Shown here in pieces: positions 10,070 to 19,028 of a DNA stretch of 64,000 bases (positions are counted from its first letter, which is position 1; the number at the start of each line of letters is the position of its first letter). The position numbers and the translations under genes were made by a program. The DNA lies in contig JAHHRY010000002.1 in assembly GCA_020025535.1 (NCBI GenBank), forward strand, positions 62,001-126,000, read 5' to 3'. The notes below the pieces were generated by a model, which did no database searches, had not been told where the DNA came from, and saw nothing but the letters and a program-made list of their open reading frames with translations. This DNA comes from Oscillospiraceae bacterium (GTDB taxonomy: Bacteria; Bacillota; Clostridia; Oscillospirales; Oscillospiraceae).

Positions 10070-10638
10070 TGATATATTTAGTACTGTTTTTGACTTTTTT
10101 TAAAATTGGCGCCTTTACGTTCGGCGGCGGCTACGCCATGCTGCCGATGATTCAGGAGCAGGTGGCTGCCCATGGCTGGCTGACAGACGAAGAACTGATT
10201 AACTTTATTGCGGTCAGTGAGAGCACTCCCGGACCTTTTGCCGTTAACGTCTCGACGTATGTCGGAATGGAAACGGCCGGTCTGCTTGGCGCCATCTGCG
10301 CTACGCTGGGTGTCATTATGCCGTCGTTCATCGTTATTCTGATCGTTGCAAAATGTTTTGAAAAGTTTCAGAGTAACAAGCTGGTGAAAGGGTGTATGTC
10401 CGGCCTGAAGCCGGCGGTTGTGGGTCTTATTATGGCGGCAGTCGTCTCAACCGGCGGGACGGTTTTCTTCCCGGCAGGCTTTTCCGCCGCAGCTTTGACT
10501 TCTGTTCCGTTTATTGCTTCTGCGGCGATCTTCCTGATTATGCTGGTGTTATCCCTGAAAAAGATCAATCCAATTTTGATCATTGCGCTGTCCGCTGTAT
10601 TGGGAATCGGCATCGGTTACCTTCAGAAGCTGATCTAG
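10066..10638 (+). CDS. ChrA-type chromate transporter, subunit 2
   Basis: 190 residues with the same block FKIGAFTFGGGYAMLPM near the N terminus and ESTPGPFAVNVSTYVG near residue 65. It starts inside the stop of subunit 1 (ATGA overlap), so the two are translationally coupled and probably form the heteromeric short-chain CHR transporter in the membrane. A terminator follows about 70 bases downstream. Confidence 0.9.
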   Translation: MMIYLVLFLTFFKIGAFTFGGGYAMLPMIQEQVAAHGWLTDEELINFIAVSESTPGPFAVNVSTYVGMETAGLLGAICATLGVIMPSFIVILIVAKCFEKFQSNKLVKGCMSGLKPAVVGLIMAAVVSTGGTVFFPAGFSAAALTSVPFIASAAIFLIMLVLSLKKINPILIIALSAVLGIGIGYLQKLI

Positions 10639-10709
10639 CACCTCCATAAGCACCTGAAATCAGAGTTGAAAGAAAAGGGAACGTTGTCCATTGTTTTCGT
10701 GGACGCAGA

Positions 10710-10752
10710 AATGGCCCGGTATCTGCAAACGCAGGTACCAGGCCATTTTTTG
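10710..10752 (+). terminator. Terminator of chrA operon
   Basis: The stem AATGGCC...GCAGG..GGCCATT, with loop AAAC, is followed by TTTTT. It lies between the convergent chrA pair and the araC-type gene. Confidence 0.8.
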
Positions 10753-10765
10753 TGCGGGTATGGAT

Positions 10766-11746
10766 TTAGAGAAGCTGTGCCAGCTTGACATTGGACATCT
10801 TCTGAACGATCTTCGTATAAAACGGTGTGATGAGCTGCAGGCTTTCCTGCGGCGTAAAGAAAGACTGTGTGCTGGTGATCGGGGAGTCCGCCTTTTTGAC
10901 GGGGACATATGCGCCTTTACGATATTCTTTCGGTGTGCAGGCAAAGCGTTCCTGAAACATCTGATTTAAGTAACGCACATCGGAAAAGCCGCTGCTGAGG
11001 CTGATGTCCAGAATCGTTCTTTGTGTAGTGGAAATCAGGTTGAATGCATATTCAAATCGCTTTTCCTTCAGATAATCCTGAAAGCTGATGCCAAGCGCAT
11101 CCCGGAACAGGTGAGACAGGTAGTGCATGGACAGCTGCTCCCGTTGTGCGATATCTTCCAGCAGGAGTTTTCTTGTAAAATTGTGGTCAATATAGTCAGT
11201 CACTGAGAAAATGCGATCCGTTTTCTGCTTTAAGGACAGATAGTCCTCGGAACTCAAAGTTTTGTTGGGGATATGTGTTTTCAGGTTACAGAACAGCTGC
11301 ATTACCAAGCTGCAGCATTTAAACTCGTGGTTCTCTTCGTGCCCAAAGTAGTTATAGGCAAGCTCAATGAACAGCAGACTCAGAAAATCGTAGGCACCCT
11401 GATGCACCTGATAGTGCTCCTGAATTTTAGGGGCACAAAGAAAACAAATATGAGGAACATCAGACAGGAAAGCCTTCATAAAATCCGGAGAAAGCTGAAT
11501 GGACAACACAAGTGCGCCTTTTCCTTCAGAGACAAACTCGTGGGCGTCCATAGGGTTAATCAGATAAATTTCTCCCTTACGGAGGACTTGGCTGTTCGGA
11601 CCGGATTGTACTGTCATGGATCCATCCAAAACCATGCCCAATTCCAACTCCCGATGGATATGAGTCGTGCGTGACAGCATACGAACTAAAAAGACATTCA
11701 AATGTCGAAATTGGCTGTGAGATACAATTTCAAATTCATTCGACAT
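10766..11746 (-). CDS. AraC-family regulator with cupin sensor domain
   Basis: 326 residues from the ATG at 11746, which has GGGAGGAA before it. The N-terminal half (about 15-150) looks like an AraC-type cupin (HRELELGMVLDG, then YLINPMDAHEF). The C-terminal ~100 residues contain two HTH motifs (LLEDIAQREQLSMHYLSHLF and ILDISLSSGFSDVRYLNQMF). It is divergent from the sugar operon at 12096-15156 and is its probable activator, responding to a sugar; that link is inferred from position. Confidence 0.9.
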   Translation of the reverse strand: MSNEFEIVSHSQFRHLNVFLVRMLSRTTHIHRELELGMVLDGSMTVQSGPNSQVLRKGEIYLINPMDAHEFVSEGKGALVLSIQLSPDFMKAFLSDVPHICFLCAPKIQEHYQVHQGAYDFLSLLFIELAYNYFGHEENHEFKCCSLVMQLFCNLKTHIPNKTLSSEDYLSLKQKTDRIFSVTDYIDHNFTRKLLLEDIAQREQLSMHYLSHLFRDALGISFQDYLKEKRFEYAFNLISTTQRTILDISLSSGFSDVRYLNQMFQERFACTPKEYRKGAYVPVKKADSPITSTQSFFTPQESLQLITPFYTKIVQKMSNVKLAQLL

Positions 11747-12095
11747 CGTAAATTCCTCCCTGATTTCCTGAATGAGCAACCAGTACATTATAAACGAATC
11801 TGCGAGCATTGTCAAATTCGCAGCGCGTATAAATTAGGCTAAAAATATGAAAATTCAGATATATACTATATATAATCGGACAATATAAGTGAAATTTATA
11901 ACAAATCTTTGCGATTATCATAAATATTACATGAAAATACAATACTACATTCCTGCTCTTGCATATTTTTGATACAGCAAATTTGCCTGTTATTTTTGGT
12001 CAACAAGTGAATGCAAAAAACAAACATTTTGATAAAATAGAATCATAAATCAGCCATATGTACGGCGAGAAAAATATGATCAGGAGGAAATCAAA
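11747..12095. promoter_or_regulatory. AT-rich divergent promoter region, araC-type / sugar operon
   Basis: A 349-base AT-rich gap. TA-rich stretches at 11860-11880 and a possible -10 (TAAAAT, near 12030) are present, but no convincing -35 pairs with them, as expected for an activator-dependent promoter. No catabolite-response element was recognised. AGGAGG at about 12082 precedes the isomerase start. Confidence 0.4.
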
Positions 12096-13130
12096 ATGTC
12101 TAATTTCAAGTTTTCTGTAGGCCCCTGGAATGTGCACCCCGGTGCTGATTCTTATGGCCCTGAAACCCGGACCGAAGTTGATCTGGAAGAAAAGTTCAAG
12201 AAGTTTGCAGAACTGGGCTTCTCTGCTGTTCAGTTCCATGATGACGATGCTGTTCCCAATATGAACAACATGACTGAGGAAGAAATCAAGGAATACGCTC
12301 GCGGTGTCAAAAAGCTGCTGGACAAGTACGGCTTGAAGGCTGAGTTTGTTGCTCCCCGTATGTGGATGGATCCTCACACCATTGATGGCGGATACATGAG
12401 CACCCGTAAAGAAGATCGGGAATTTGCAATGTGGAGAGCCTACCGTGCCATCGACATTGCCAAGGAGCTGGGCACCGATCTGATTGTCCTGTGGCTTGCT
12501 CGTGAGGGCACGGTATGTGCCGAGTCCAAGAGCCCTGTCTGGGCAACCAAACAGTTGGTGGAAGCCATCAACAAGATGCTGCGCTACGACGATCACATTC
12601 GTGTCTGCATCGAGCCTAAGCCCAACGAGCCCATTGACCGTTCCATCTGTGGTACCATGGGCCATGTCATGGGCATTTCCGCTGCGACTATTGACCCCAA
12701 GCGTGTCGGCGGCAACCTGGAATCTGCTCATGCTGTTCTGGCTGGGCTGGATCCTGCTAACGAAATTGGTTTTGCTCTGGCATTCAACAAACTGTTCACC
12801 GTTCACCTGAACGACCAGAATGGTATCCGTTATGACCAGGACAAGGCTTTCGGCGTTGAAAACCTGCGTTCTGCTTTCAATCAGGTCAAGGTTCTGGTAG
12901 AGAACAACTATGGCTCTCACGGCGAGTACGTTGGTCTGGATGTCAAGGCTATGCGCACCACCTCCGACGAGGATCGCTATGAGCACCTGAAGAACAGCCT
13001 GGCTGTTTTCAAGGCTCTGGAAGAGAAGGTTGCTCGTTACGATTATGAGTATGCCAACAAGCTGATTGCTGAGCGCAAGTTCGAGCAGCTTGAGATGTAT
13101 ACCATGAATCTGCTGATGGGCCTGGTATAA
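12096..13130 (+). CDS. Xylose-isomerase-like TIM-barrel sugar isomerase
   Basis: 344 residues, resembling the short Actinobacteria-type (class I) xylose isomerases. The full metal/catalytic set is present: the His of FHDDD, Glu and Lys of EPKPNEP, Glu and His of NLESAH, Asp of HLND, both Asp of YDQD and the Asp of GLDVK; both pocket Trp positions (GPW, VLW) are also kept. It therefore probably interconverts an aldose and a ketose in the cytoplasm with divalent metal. As first gene of an operon with a PfkB kinase and a class II aldolase, it probably feeds isomerise-phosphorylate-cleave catabolism. The sugar need not be xylose. Confidence 0.82.
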   Translation: MSNFKFSVGPWNVHPGADSYGPETRTEVDLEEKFKKFAELGFSAVQFHDDDAVPNMNNMTEEEIKEYARGVKKLLDKYGLKAEFVAPRMWMDPHTIDGGYMSTRKEDREFAMWRAYRAIDIAKELGTDLIVLWLAREGTVCAESKSPVWATKQLVEAINKMLRYDDHIRVCIEPKPNEPIDRSICGTMGHVMGISAATIDPKRVGGNLESAHAVLAGLDPANEIGFALAFNKLFTVHLNDQNGIRYDQDKAFGVENLRSAFNQVKVLVENNYGSHGEYVGLDVKAMRTTSDEDRYEHLKNSLAVFKALEEKVARYDYEYANKLIAERKFEQLEMYTMNLLMGLV

Positions 13131-13143
13131 CGGAAAAGTTCTG

Positions 13144-13171
13144 ACAGGACCCTGAGTTCTCAGGGTCCTGT
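13144..13171 (+). other. Intra-operon hairpin
   Basis: ACAGGACCCTGA and TCAGGGTCCTGT form a perfect 12-bp stem with a four-base loop but no U-tract follows. It probably stabilises or processes the mRNA between isomerase and kinase rather than terminating. Confidence 0.55.
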
Positions 13172-13191
13172 TCCGCAAGAAGGAGGAGTAT

Positions 13192-14298
13192 ATGAAGATT
13201 ATTTCGGCAGGACACATCTGTATTGATATTACTCCTGTGTTTCCGAGTGGAATATCGTGCCGGGAGCCGGGACAGATTCTGATACCCGGAAAGCTGATCC
13301 AGATGGATCGGGCGGATGTACATACCGGCGGCAGTGTTGCCAATACGGGACTGGCACTGAAAATCCTTGGTGCGGATGTACAGCTCATGGGCAAAGTAGG
13401 GGATGACTCCTTCGGAGCGATGATCAGAGAAATTCTCTCTGATTATGGTGCAGACGGTCTTCTGGTTGATCCGAACAGTTCCACTTCTTACTCCGTTGTG
13501 CTGGCGCTTCCGGGGATTGACCGGATTTTCCTCCATAATCCCGGTGCCAACGACACCTTTACCAATGATGATATTCCGGAAGAGGCGCTTGCGGATGCGG
13601 GGCTGTTTCATTTCGGCTATCCGCCCATTATGAAGCGTATCTACGAAAATGACGGCGAAGAGCTGGTTCGCATTTTCCGGCGGATGAAGGAGCATGGAAT
13701 AGCCACAAGTCTGGATATGGCTGCCGTGGATCCCAATTCCGAGGCAGGAAAAATGGATTGGGAAAGGATTCTTTCCCGGGTGATTCCGTATACGGACTTC
13801 TTTGTACCGAGCTTTGAAGAGCTTTGCTTCATGCTGGATCGCAACCGCTACGATGCGCTGGCGGAATCCGGTGCCGATATGACATCTTTGCTGGATATGG
13901 AGCGGGATGTAAAGCCTTTGGGAGAAAAGCTCCTGCAGATGGGCGCAAAGGCCGTAGTCATCAAATGCGGTACCGCCGGTATGTATTACTGTACCGGCAG
14001 CACCGCTGTGATGTCTGATGTGGGATGCCGGATGGGGCTGGACGTCTCCGAGTGGGCGAACCGGCAGGGAGTGCAGCCCTGCTATCAGGCGGACCGGGTA
14101 CTTTCTGCGACTGGAGCCGGGGATACCAGCATCGCTGCATTCCTGATGGCTGTAACGGAAGGTAAAACGCCTGAACAGTGCGTGTCTTTGGCGGCGGCAG
14201 AAGGTGCCTGTGCGGTGACCGCCTACGATGCTTTGAGCGGTCTGAAGCCGCTGAACGAACTGGAAATGAGAATTGCTTCCGGCTGGGAAACAATGTGA
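13192..14298 (+). CDS. PfkB-family carbohydrate kinase
   Basis: 368 residues. The N-terminal signature (HTGGSVANTGLALKILGADV, about 44-63) and the C-terminal ATP/anion-hole motif (SATGAGDTSIAAFL, with catalytic Asp in GAGD) define the ribokinase/PfkB family. It is somewhat longer than the usual ~310, with an insertion around 210-240. AAGGAGGAG precedes the ATG. Between the isomerase and the aldolase, it probably phosphorylates the ketose product; the exact sugar is unknown. Confidence 0.9.
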   Translation: MKIISAGHICIDITPVFPSGISCREPGQILIPGKLIQMDRADVHTGGSVANTGLALKILGADVQLMGKVGDDSFGAMIREILSDYGADGLLVDPNSSTSYSVVLALPGIDRIFLHNPGANDTFTNDDIPEEALADAGLFHFGYPPIMKRIYENDGEELVRIFRRMKEHGIATSLDMAAVDPNSEAGKMDWERILSRVIPYTDFFVPSFEELCFMLDRNRYDALAESGADMTSLLDMERDVKPLGEKLLQMGAKAVVIKCGTAGMYYCTGSTAVMSDVGCRMGLDVSEWANRQGVQPCYQADRVLSATGAGDTSIAAFLMAVTEGKTPEQCVSLAAAEGACAVTAYDALSGLKPLNELEMRIASGWETM

Positions 14299-14310
14299 GG
14301 AGATATATAA

Positions 14311-15156
14311 ATGCTTGTCAATATGAAGGAAATCCTTGGGAAAGCCAAGGAGAAGGGGTATAGCGTCGGCTTTTTTAATGCCGTGAATGTAGAAATGGCG
14401 CGTGCCGTAATTGAAACGGCAGAAGAACTGAATTCCCCGGTGATTGTGGGCACGGCAGAAGTCCTGCTGCCGGCCATGAGTCTGGAGCGTGTCGCGGAAT
14501 ATCTGATTCCCATGGCAAAAAAGGCGAGTGTACCCGTCTGTGTCCACTATGATCACGGCCTGACTTTTGAAAAATGCATGGAGGCGCTGCATCTGGGATT
14601 TACCTCCGTCATGTATGACTGCTCCACCGCTGCATATGAAGAAAACGTGGAGAAAGTTGCTGAAATGGTCAAAATTTGCCATGCCATGAACGCCACGGTG
14701 GAAGGGGAACTGGGTCACGTCGGTGATAATGAAGGTGCCGGGAAACTGGAAAACCCCAGTGACTACTATACCGACCCTGCCATAGCAGAGGATTTCGCCA
14801 CCCGCACCGGAATTGACGCACTTGCGGTAGCTGTTGGCAATGCCCATGGTGACTATAAGTTTCCGCCGAAACTGGATTTCGACCGGATCAGTGAAATTTC
14901 CGGTAAGACCGGCCTGCCCCTTGTCCTTCACGGCGGCAGCGGCCTCTCCGATGACGATTTCCGTACTGCAGCGGCAAGGGGAATCTGCAAAGTCAATATT
15001 TTTACAGATATTGACAAGGCCGGAAAAGCGGGTATCGAAGAAGGTATCGCAGCCGGTGCCAATTCCATATTCGGGCTGATTCCCTATGAGATTGCGGCTA
15101 TGAAGCGTGTAGCTGCCAATAAGCTGAAACTCTTTGGCTCCGTCGATAAGGCATAA
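14311..15156 (+). CDS. Class II fructose-bisphosphate/tagatose-type aldolase
   Basis: 281 residues. Zn-binding and catalytic residues are visible in HYDHG (D81, H82), VEGELGH, GNAHGDY and LHGGSG. The TIM barrel cleaves a ketose 1-phosphate or 1,6-bisphosphate into two trioses. The GatY/KbaY/FbaA subgroup cannot be settled by eye. It lies 12 bases after the kinase gene and ends the operon. Confidence 0.9.
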   Translation: MLVNMKEILGKAKEKGYSVGFFNAVNVEMARAVIETAEELNSPVIVGTAEVLLPAMSLERVAEYLIPMAKKASVPVCVHYDHGLTFEKCMEALHLGFTSVMYDCSTAAYEENVEKVAEMVKICHAMNATVEGELGHVGDNEGAGKLENPSDYYTDPAIAEDFATRTGIDALAVAVGNAHGDYKFPPKLDFDRISEISGKTGLPLVLHGGSGLSDDDFRTAAARGICKVNIFTDIDKAGKAGIEEGIAAGANSIFGLIPYEIAAMKRVAANKLKLFGSVDKA

Positions 15157-15197
15157 AAATAATGACAGCAGTCTAAAAGATTGCTGTCATTATTTTT
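15156..15197 (+). terminator. Terminator of sugar operon
   Basis: The stem AAAAATAATGACAGCA / TGCTGTCATTATTTTT has a loop of about 11 bases and its own T-run. It begins at the last base of the stop codon. Confidence 0.85.
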
Positions 15198-15458
15198 ATA
15201 AATGTGTTATAATAAAACAGTTTGGAATTAAGGCAGGGAGATCACCGGATGGTTTGTTTTGCCGTTAACCCACGGTATGCCATTCTGTTTGTGCCGGCGC
15301 GGGTATAATGCTGTCATGGACCCGAAAAAAGTTCTTTTGCAAGCGGAATTTATGTGAATAATGTAAAAAAATTATTAAAACACTAGCATAGTGAGCTTGG
15401 ATGTGCTACAATATGAAAATATGTGAATAATTATGTGAATTTTGACTGGAGAAGAATT
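15198..15458 (+). promoter_or_regulatory. Intergenic region with two extended -10 elements
   Basis: Just after the terminator there is TG-T-TATAAT (15205-15213), which could start a short non-coding transcript or a long leader. A second extended -10, TG-C-TACAAT (15404-15412), lies about 45 bases before the transglutaminase gene and is the likelier operon promoter. Between them is a GC-richer stretch with short possible stems (for example GGGT...ACCC near 15299-15325). No known RNA family was recognised. Confidence 0.4.
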
Positions 15459-16742
15459 ATGAGTACTAAGCGAAAAAAATCCAGGAGCAAAAACGCTGGA
15501 GCCCATAGACTTCACGTCACATTGTGCAGCACACTTGCAATGCTGATTGTTGTTCTTTCCGCATTGCTTATCTGCATGTATGCCCTGTCTGGCAGCCAAT
15601 ACAAGGATATTCATGAAAAAATCACTGTTGAGGCTGGTTCAAAAGATGTCAGTGCGGACGCGTTTTTGAAGAATCCTGACGGCTCCGAAATCGTTTTTGT
15701 TGACGGATTGTCGGAAGAAGAACTTGCTGTTCCCGGCGATCATCCCGTGTCGGTAAAATGGAAGAACAAAGTGTACGATTGTTTTGTAGAGGTAGTGGAT
15801 ACGGTCGCTCCTACCGGCAAAAGCAGAGACGTTGTGAGCACCGGTGTGATTCCTCATCCTTCTGCTTTTGCTATGGATATTGCGGACGCTACCGATGTCA
15901 CAGTCACCTATAAAGAAACACCCAGCCTCACTACGGCAGGGGATCAGAAGGTTACGGTGATTCTTACGGATGCCGGCGGCAATACAACCGAGCTTACTGC
16001 AACCTTAACGGTTGTTTTCGATACGGCAGCACCGGAGATTCACGGCGTACGTCCCATGGTAATCTACCTTGGAGATGCGGTATCCTATCGTGCCGGCATT
16101 ACGATTCACGATGACAATGATTCTATGCCTACGCTTTCGGTAGATAGCAGTCAGGTGAATCTGAATCAGGTGGGTATTTACCCCGTGGTGTACACCGCAG
16201 TCGACCGGGCGGGCAATGAGACGAAAATCCAGACAACCATTGAAGTACGGGAGCGCAAAGAGGGATACGTGAGCGTAGAGACGATTTACGCTGCCGTTGA
16301 CGAGGTGTTGGATCAGATTATTTATGATGGATTTACGACCAGACAGAAGGTCCGGGCAATCTACGCCTGGGCAAAAGCAAACTGCACTTACTCCGACAGC
16401 TCTGATAAGTCTGACTATATGCAGGAAGCTTACAGAATGCTTACACAGCTGAAAGGTGACTGCTTCAGTTTCTTCAGCATCTCGAAGCTGATGTTTGACC
16501 GTCTGGGCATACCCAATATTGATGTCCGCAAGGTCAAGAATTTCCCGCTGGACCGTGATCACTACTGGAGCATGGTCAGTATTGACGGCGGAGAGACCTG
16601 GTATCATTTTGACTGCACACCGATCAACGGCGCAGATGATATGTGCCTCGTAACGGATGCGGTTCTGGAGGAATACTCCAAAAACAACGACGATTTTTAC
16701 AATCGAGACGAATCCCTTTATCCCGCAACGCCGGAGAAATAA
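15459..16742 (+). CDS. Membrane-anchored Ig-like/transglutaminase-like protein
   Basis: 427 residues from the ATG at 15459 (GGAGAAG before it). A Lys/Arg-rich N terminus and one TM (about 21-43) place the rest outside the cell. Two or three Ig-like domains follow, including a DUF5011-like stretch (about 190-280, ending TAVDRAGNET). The C-terminal ~130 residues form a transglutaminase-like domain with the Cys of GDCFSF, the His of DHYWSMV and the Asp of FDCTP. Its stop is one base before the racemase start, so it belongs to the dlt-like operon. A role as surface peptidase or cross-linker is inferred. Confidence 0.8.
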   Translation: MSTKRKKSRSKNAGAHRLHVTLCSTLAMLIVVLSALLICMYALSGSQYKDIHEKITVEAGSKDVSADAFLKNPDGSEIVFVDGLSEEELAVPGDHPVSVKWKNKVYDCFVEVVDTVAPTGKSRDVVSTGVIPHPSAFAMDIADATDVTVTYKETPSLTTAGDQKVTVILTDAGGNTTELTATLTVVFDTAAPEIHGVRPMVIYLGDAVSYRAGITIHDDNDSMPTLSVDSSQVNLNQVGIYPVVYTAVDRAGNETKIQTTIEVRERKEGYVSVETIYAAVDEVLDQIIYDGFTTRQKVRAIYAWAKANCTYSDSSDKSDYMQEAYRMLTQLKGDCFSFFSISKLMFDRLGIPNIDVRKVKNFPLDRDHYWSMVSIDGGETWYHFDCTPINGADDMCLVTDAVLEEYSKNNDDFYNRDESLYPATPEK

Positions 16743-16743
16743 T

Positions 16744-17478
16744 ATGGAACATTATTCTAAAAGTATATTAGGTGTGATCGGCGGACTCGGCCCGATTGCC
16801 ACCTCGCATTTCATGGAGCTTGTGATACGCATGACAGATGCCTCTGCAGATCAGGAGCATCTGGATATGATCGTGTATAACTTTCCGTCCATTCCGGATC
16901 GCACCGGATACATCCTCGACCAGACAAAGCCGAGCCCGCTTCCCAAGATCATTGAGATCGGTAATAATCTGGTCGCTCAGGGTGCTCAGCGAATTGTGAT
17001 TCCCTGCATTACTGCCCACTATTTTTATGATCTTCTGGAAGAAAAAATTCCTGCCCCCATTATCAACGGCCTTCAGGAAACCGTACGGCACCTGAAGGAA
17101 AACGGAATCACCCGGGCAGGCATTATGGCAACGGACGGAACCATCAGTGCCAGACTCTTCCACAAGGAGCTGGAAGCACAGGGAATTACCCCGGTAGTTC
17201 CTTCTGATGAGCGGCAGCGGGATGTGATGTACATTATCTATGATAACATCAAGGCAAACCGCCCCGCGGATATGTCCAGATTTCAGGCGGTAAGCCAGGA
17301 ACTGCGCGACAACGGTGCTCAGGCAATCATCCTTGGCTGTACAGAGCTGTCCCTCATTAAGAGAGACTACCAGATTGGTCCTGGCTTTATTGACACTATG
17401 GACGTAATGGCGCAGCAGTCGATTCTTCTCTGCGGCGGCGCACTGAAAGAGGAATACCGCCATTTAATCACCCGATAA
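16744..17478 (+). CDS. Aspartate/glutamate racemase family protein
   Basis: 244 residues. Both catalytic cysteines of the cofactor-independent Asp/Glu racemase family are present (IPCITAH and LGCTEL), as is the N-terminal GGLGPIAT loop. The usual CNTAH motif reads CITAH here. GGAGAAAT at the end of the previous gene provides the ribosome binding site; the next gene begins 18 bases later. In this operon it is the obvious source of a D-amino acid (D-Asp or D-Glu expected from the family) for the DltA-like ligase. The substrate is not proven by sequence. Confidence 0.88.
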   Translation: MEHYSKSILGVIGGLGPIATSHFMELVIRMTDASADQEHLDMIVYNFPSIPDRTGYILDQTKPSPLPKIIEIGNNLVAQGAQRIVIPCITAHYFYDLLEEKIPAPIINGLQETVRHLKENGITRAGIMATDGTISARLFHKELEAQGITPVVPSDERQRDVMYIIYDNIKANRPADMSRFQAVSQELRDNGAQAIILGCTELSLIKRDYQIGPGFIDTMDVMAQQSILLCGGALKEEYRHLITR

Positions 17479-17496
17479 AGGAGCGTGTAACTTCCT

Positions 17497-19014
17497 ATGC
17501 AGACGAATGTATTGGAGTATCTTGAAAACATTGTGACAAAAGTGCCGGAGAAGGTTGCTTTTGCCAATGAGGAAATGGGACTGACCTTTTCTCAGGTATT
17601 TGAACAGTCGAGAGCCATCGGCAGTTTCCTGCATGGGCAGGGCCTCTACAAAAAGCCCATCGTGGTGTTTATGAAAAAGCATCCCAAGACCATCGTGGCT
17701 TTTTTCGGAGCGATTTATGCAGGCTGTTACTATGTACCGCTGGACGATGAGATGCCCCGGCACCGCATTGAACTGATTTTCAAGACTCTGGATCCCGGTG
17801 CCATGATCTGCGATGAGACGACTCTGGAAATGGCCAGAAATTTCAATTACGACGGAGAGATTTATCTCTACGACGACATTGCAGGCAAGCCGGTGGACAA
17901 TCAGGCTTTGATGGAAATTCGGGATCATCAGATTGACACCGATCCCATTTATATTGTGTTTACTTCCGGCTCTACCGGCATACCCAAGGGCGTTATGGCT
18001 TGCCATCGTTCGGTACTGGATTACATTGAGCATCTTTCGGAAGTGCTGCGTTTCGATGAGAATACCGTTTTCGGCAATCAGACTCCGCTGTATTTCGATG
18101 CCTGTCTGAAAGAGGTTTATCCCACGCTGAAATATGGTGCAACGACCTATATCATTCCCAAGCAGCTGTTTATGTTCCCGCTGAAACTGGTTGAGTTTTT
18201 GAATCAGTATAAAATCAATACGGTTTGCTGGGTTGTTTCCGCACTGACCATGATCTCTTCTTTCAGAACTTTTGAAAAGGTGAAGCCCGAGTATCTGCAT
18301 ACCATTGCTTTTGCCAGTGAGGTTTTCCCCATTAAGCAGTTCAATATTTGGAGAGAAGCTCTGCCGAAGGCCAGATTTATCAATCTTTACGGACCGACGG
18401 AAGTTACCGGTATCTGCTGCTACTATGAAGTGGACAGAGAATTCGGTCTGGATGAGAGTATGCCGGTTGGACGTCCCTTCCGGAATACGGATATTCTTCT
18501 GCTGGACGAGCATGATCAGATTCCTGCTCCCGGGGAACAGGGAGAAATCTGTGTCCGGGGCACTTCTCTGACGCTGGGCTATTACCGCAATCCGGAGAAG
18601 ACGGCAGAAGCCTTCGTCCAGAACCCGCTGAATGATATTTACCCCGAGCTGATTTACAGAACCGGCGATTTGGGCAAATATAACGAGAGGGGAGAACTGG
18701 TTTTCCTCTCCCGGAAGGACTATCAGATCAAGCATATGGGACATCGCATCGAACTGGGTGAGATTGAGGTTATTGCCAATATGTACGAGGCTGTTGGAAG
18801 TGCCTGCTGCCTGTTTGACAATGACAAGAAAAAGATTATCCTTTACTATACGGGTGATGTATCCCCCAAGGACATGGCTGCCTATATCAAGGAGAAACTG
18901 CCCCGTTATATGGTTCCCAACGTAATCAAGCAGCTGGAGCGGATGCCCCTGACCCCTAACGGAAAAATTGACCGCAAGTATTTGATGAAATGTTATGAAG
19001 GCGAAAAAGCCTAA
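17497..19014 (+). CDS. DltA-like D-amino acid:carrier protein ligase
   Basis: 505 residues, an adenylating enzyme with FTSGSTGIPKG (P-loop, near 155-165), YGPTE, YRTGD and the C-terminal Lys in NGKIDRK. It adenylates an amino acid and loads it on the carrier encoded next. It resembles DltA over its length; the amine-binding Asp is kept (D201 in YFDACLKEVYP). In the segment matching B. cereus DltA C269 (FCGE) it reads FASE, with A273 in place of the Cys that lines the D-Ala pocket. A larger or different substrate is therefore plausible, in line with the adjacent racemase. Confidence 0.88.
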   Translation: MQTNVLEYLENIVTKVPEKVAFANEEMGLTFSQVFEQSRAIGSFLHGQGLYKKPIVVFMKKHPKTIVAFFGAIYAGCYYVPLDDEMPRHRIELIFKTLDPGAMICDETTLEMARNFNYDGEIYLYDDIAGKPVDNQALMEIRDHQIDTDPIYIVFTSGSTGIPKGVMACHRSVLDYIEHLSEVLRFDENTVFGNQTPLYFDACLKEVYPTLKYGATTYIIPKQLFMFPLKLVEFLNQYKINTVCWVVSALTMISSFRTFEKVKPEYLHTIAFASEVFPIKQFNIWREALPKARFINLYGPTEVTGICCYYEVDREFGLDESMPVGRPFRNTDILLLDEHDQIPAPGEQGEICVRGTSLTLGYYRNPEKTAEAFVQNPLNDIYPELIYRTGDLGKYNERGELVFLSRKDYQIKHMGHRIELGEIEVIANMYEAVGSACCLFDNDKKKIILYYTGDVSPKDMAAYIKEKLPRYMVPNVIKQLERMPLTPNGKIDRKYLMKCYEGEKA

Positions 19015-19028
19015 AGGAGAGTTTTACT

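Noticed and set aside
13144-13171. Perfect hairpin taken as a terminator
   Set aside because: No U-tract follows and the operon clearly continues; kept as intra-operon hairpin.
12000-13394. Minus-strand open frame of 464 codons opposite the isomerase gene
   Set aside because: Same reason: shadow of a gene with all catalytic residues.
13009-14931. Long minus-strand open frame (640 codons) opposite pfkB and aldolase genes
   Set aside because: It is antisense to two well-supported genes, has no ribosome binding site and no recognisable domain; it arises from their codon bias.
15214-15400. 6S RNA or known riboswitch between sugar and dlt-like operons
   Set aside because: I could not find the closing stem of 6S RNA or the conserved core of any riboswitch I know; only a promoter-like element is supported.
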